Source of the DNA: Streptomyces sp. Ag109_O5-1
Lineage (GTDB): Bacteria; Actinomycetota; Actinomycetes; Streptomycetales; Streptomycetaceae
Length of the DNA: 64,000 nt
NCBI RefSeq assembly: GCF_003814875.1
Contig: NZ_RKQF01000001.1
Location: 3,224,001 to 3,288,000, forward strand
Direction: 5' to 3'
A model generated the notes under the pieces. The model ran no database searches, was not told the origin of the DNA, and was given only the letters and a program-made list of their open reading frames with translations. Shown in pieces: positions 63,751 to 64,000 of the stretch. Both the position numbers and the translations under genes were made by a program. Numbering within the stretch: the first letter of the stretch is position 1; each line of letters starts with the position of its first letter.

Positions 63751-64000
63751 CACGCACCCCCACCAGTCCGGATGCCGGCACCAGGGTGCGGCGGCCACGG
63801 CTCCAGTACGTCGACCACGGAGATGTCGACGGCCGTCACGGCGAGCCCCAGATCCTGACCGGCCGAGTGGAGGATCGCTCGCCGCACCTGATGAACGCGC
63901 TCGGGCAGCGGACGGTCGAGCATGGCGACCAGGGTCATGGTCACCCGGATGTCGGTGCCCTCGCCCGCAGATGTGAGCCGGCAGGTCGCGGCCCTCGCAC
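63750..64000 (-). CDS. Asp23/Gls24-like protein, 5' end outside the window
   Basis: The frame stays open to the window edge, so the internal GTG at 63944 need not be the start. The visible 83 codons contain GTDIRVTMTLVAMLDRPLP and a helix RVHQVRRAILHSAGQDLGL, with a final strand VTAVDISVVDVLEP. The fold order matches Asp23-like proteins, and it overlaps the next Asp23-like gene by one base. The two are very likely one operon that begins beyond the window. Confidence 0.55.
   Translation of the reverse strand, partial: ARAATCRLTSAGEGTDIRVTMTLVAMLDRPLPERVHQVRRAILHSAGQDLGLAVTAVDISVVDVLEPWPPHPGAGIRTGGGA

Overview
The window is high-GC DNA with dense, mostly GTG/ATG-started genes and gene families typical of Streptomyces or a close relative: a Streptomyces-type type VII (ESX/WXG100) secretion locus, GAF-ANTAR regulators, an HTH-DUF5753 regulator, DUF5994 proteins, a SigB/SigF-family sigma factor and Asp23-like proteins. 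Genus is inferred from gene content only. I saw no rRNA, tRNA, CRISPR array or origin.

Layout. (1) 1-37429 is one plus-strand type VII secretion locus. It starts inside eccC at the window edge, then eccD, eccB, a large unknown protein with a degenerate ADP-ribosyltransferase-like C-terminus, and an EccA-like AAA protein fused to a beta-helix. Two WXG100 genes and a linked small gene follow, closed by a very strong hairpin terminator. After it come a repeat-rich WXG100-like protein, a YbaB-like protein, another WXG100 protein and a 6148-residue polymorphic-toxin-like protein. That giant carries a WXG100-like N-terminus, two HExxH zincin-like modules, a Fic-like motif, two tandem domains resembling anthrax edema factor/CyaA nucleotidyl cyclases, an OTU-like cysteine protease domain, a long beta-rich repeat region and two OmpA-C-like domains. 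It is the most unusual object here and probably the main cargo of the secretion system.

(2) 37457-45743 holds mainly exported hydrolases: a phospholipase C/phosphoesterase (minus strand), an S1 protease, a PI-PLC-like enzyme, a GH92 mannosidase with a ricin-type lectin, and an S53 peptidase. (3) 45744-51700 is a decayed stretch with remnants of a membrane protein, a PRC-barrel protein, an IS256-type transposase, an iron-containing redox enzyme and a P-type ATPase. Intact hemerythrin, STAS and two GAF-ANTAR genes lie within it. (4) 51782-57860 is a minus-strand, stress or membrane flavoured block: an SPFH protein, DUF5994 proteins (one intact, one frameshifted), a fatty acid desaturase and an XRE-DUF5753 regulator. 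Several promoters here share a SigB-like motif. (5) 58069-61561 carries an ice-binding-like (DUF3494) repeat protein and a DUF5819/HTTM pair resembling SdpA/SdpB. (6) 62146-64000 holds a SigB/SigF-family sigma factor and two Asp23/Gls24-like genes, the last cut by the window edge.

How they may work together: EccB, EccC and EccD form the export machine, the EccA-like ATPase may remodel substrates, and the Esx proteins and the giant protein are the likely cargo. The sigma factor, the antagonist-like STAS protein and the shared SigB-like promoter motifs suggest that the second half is partly a stress regulon. That link is inference.
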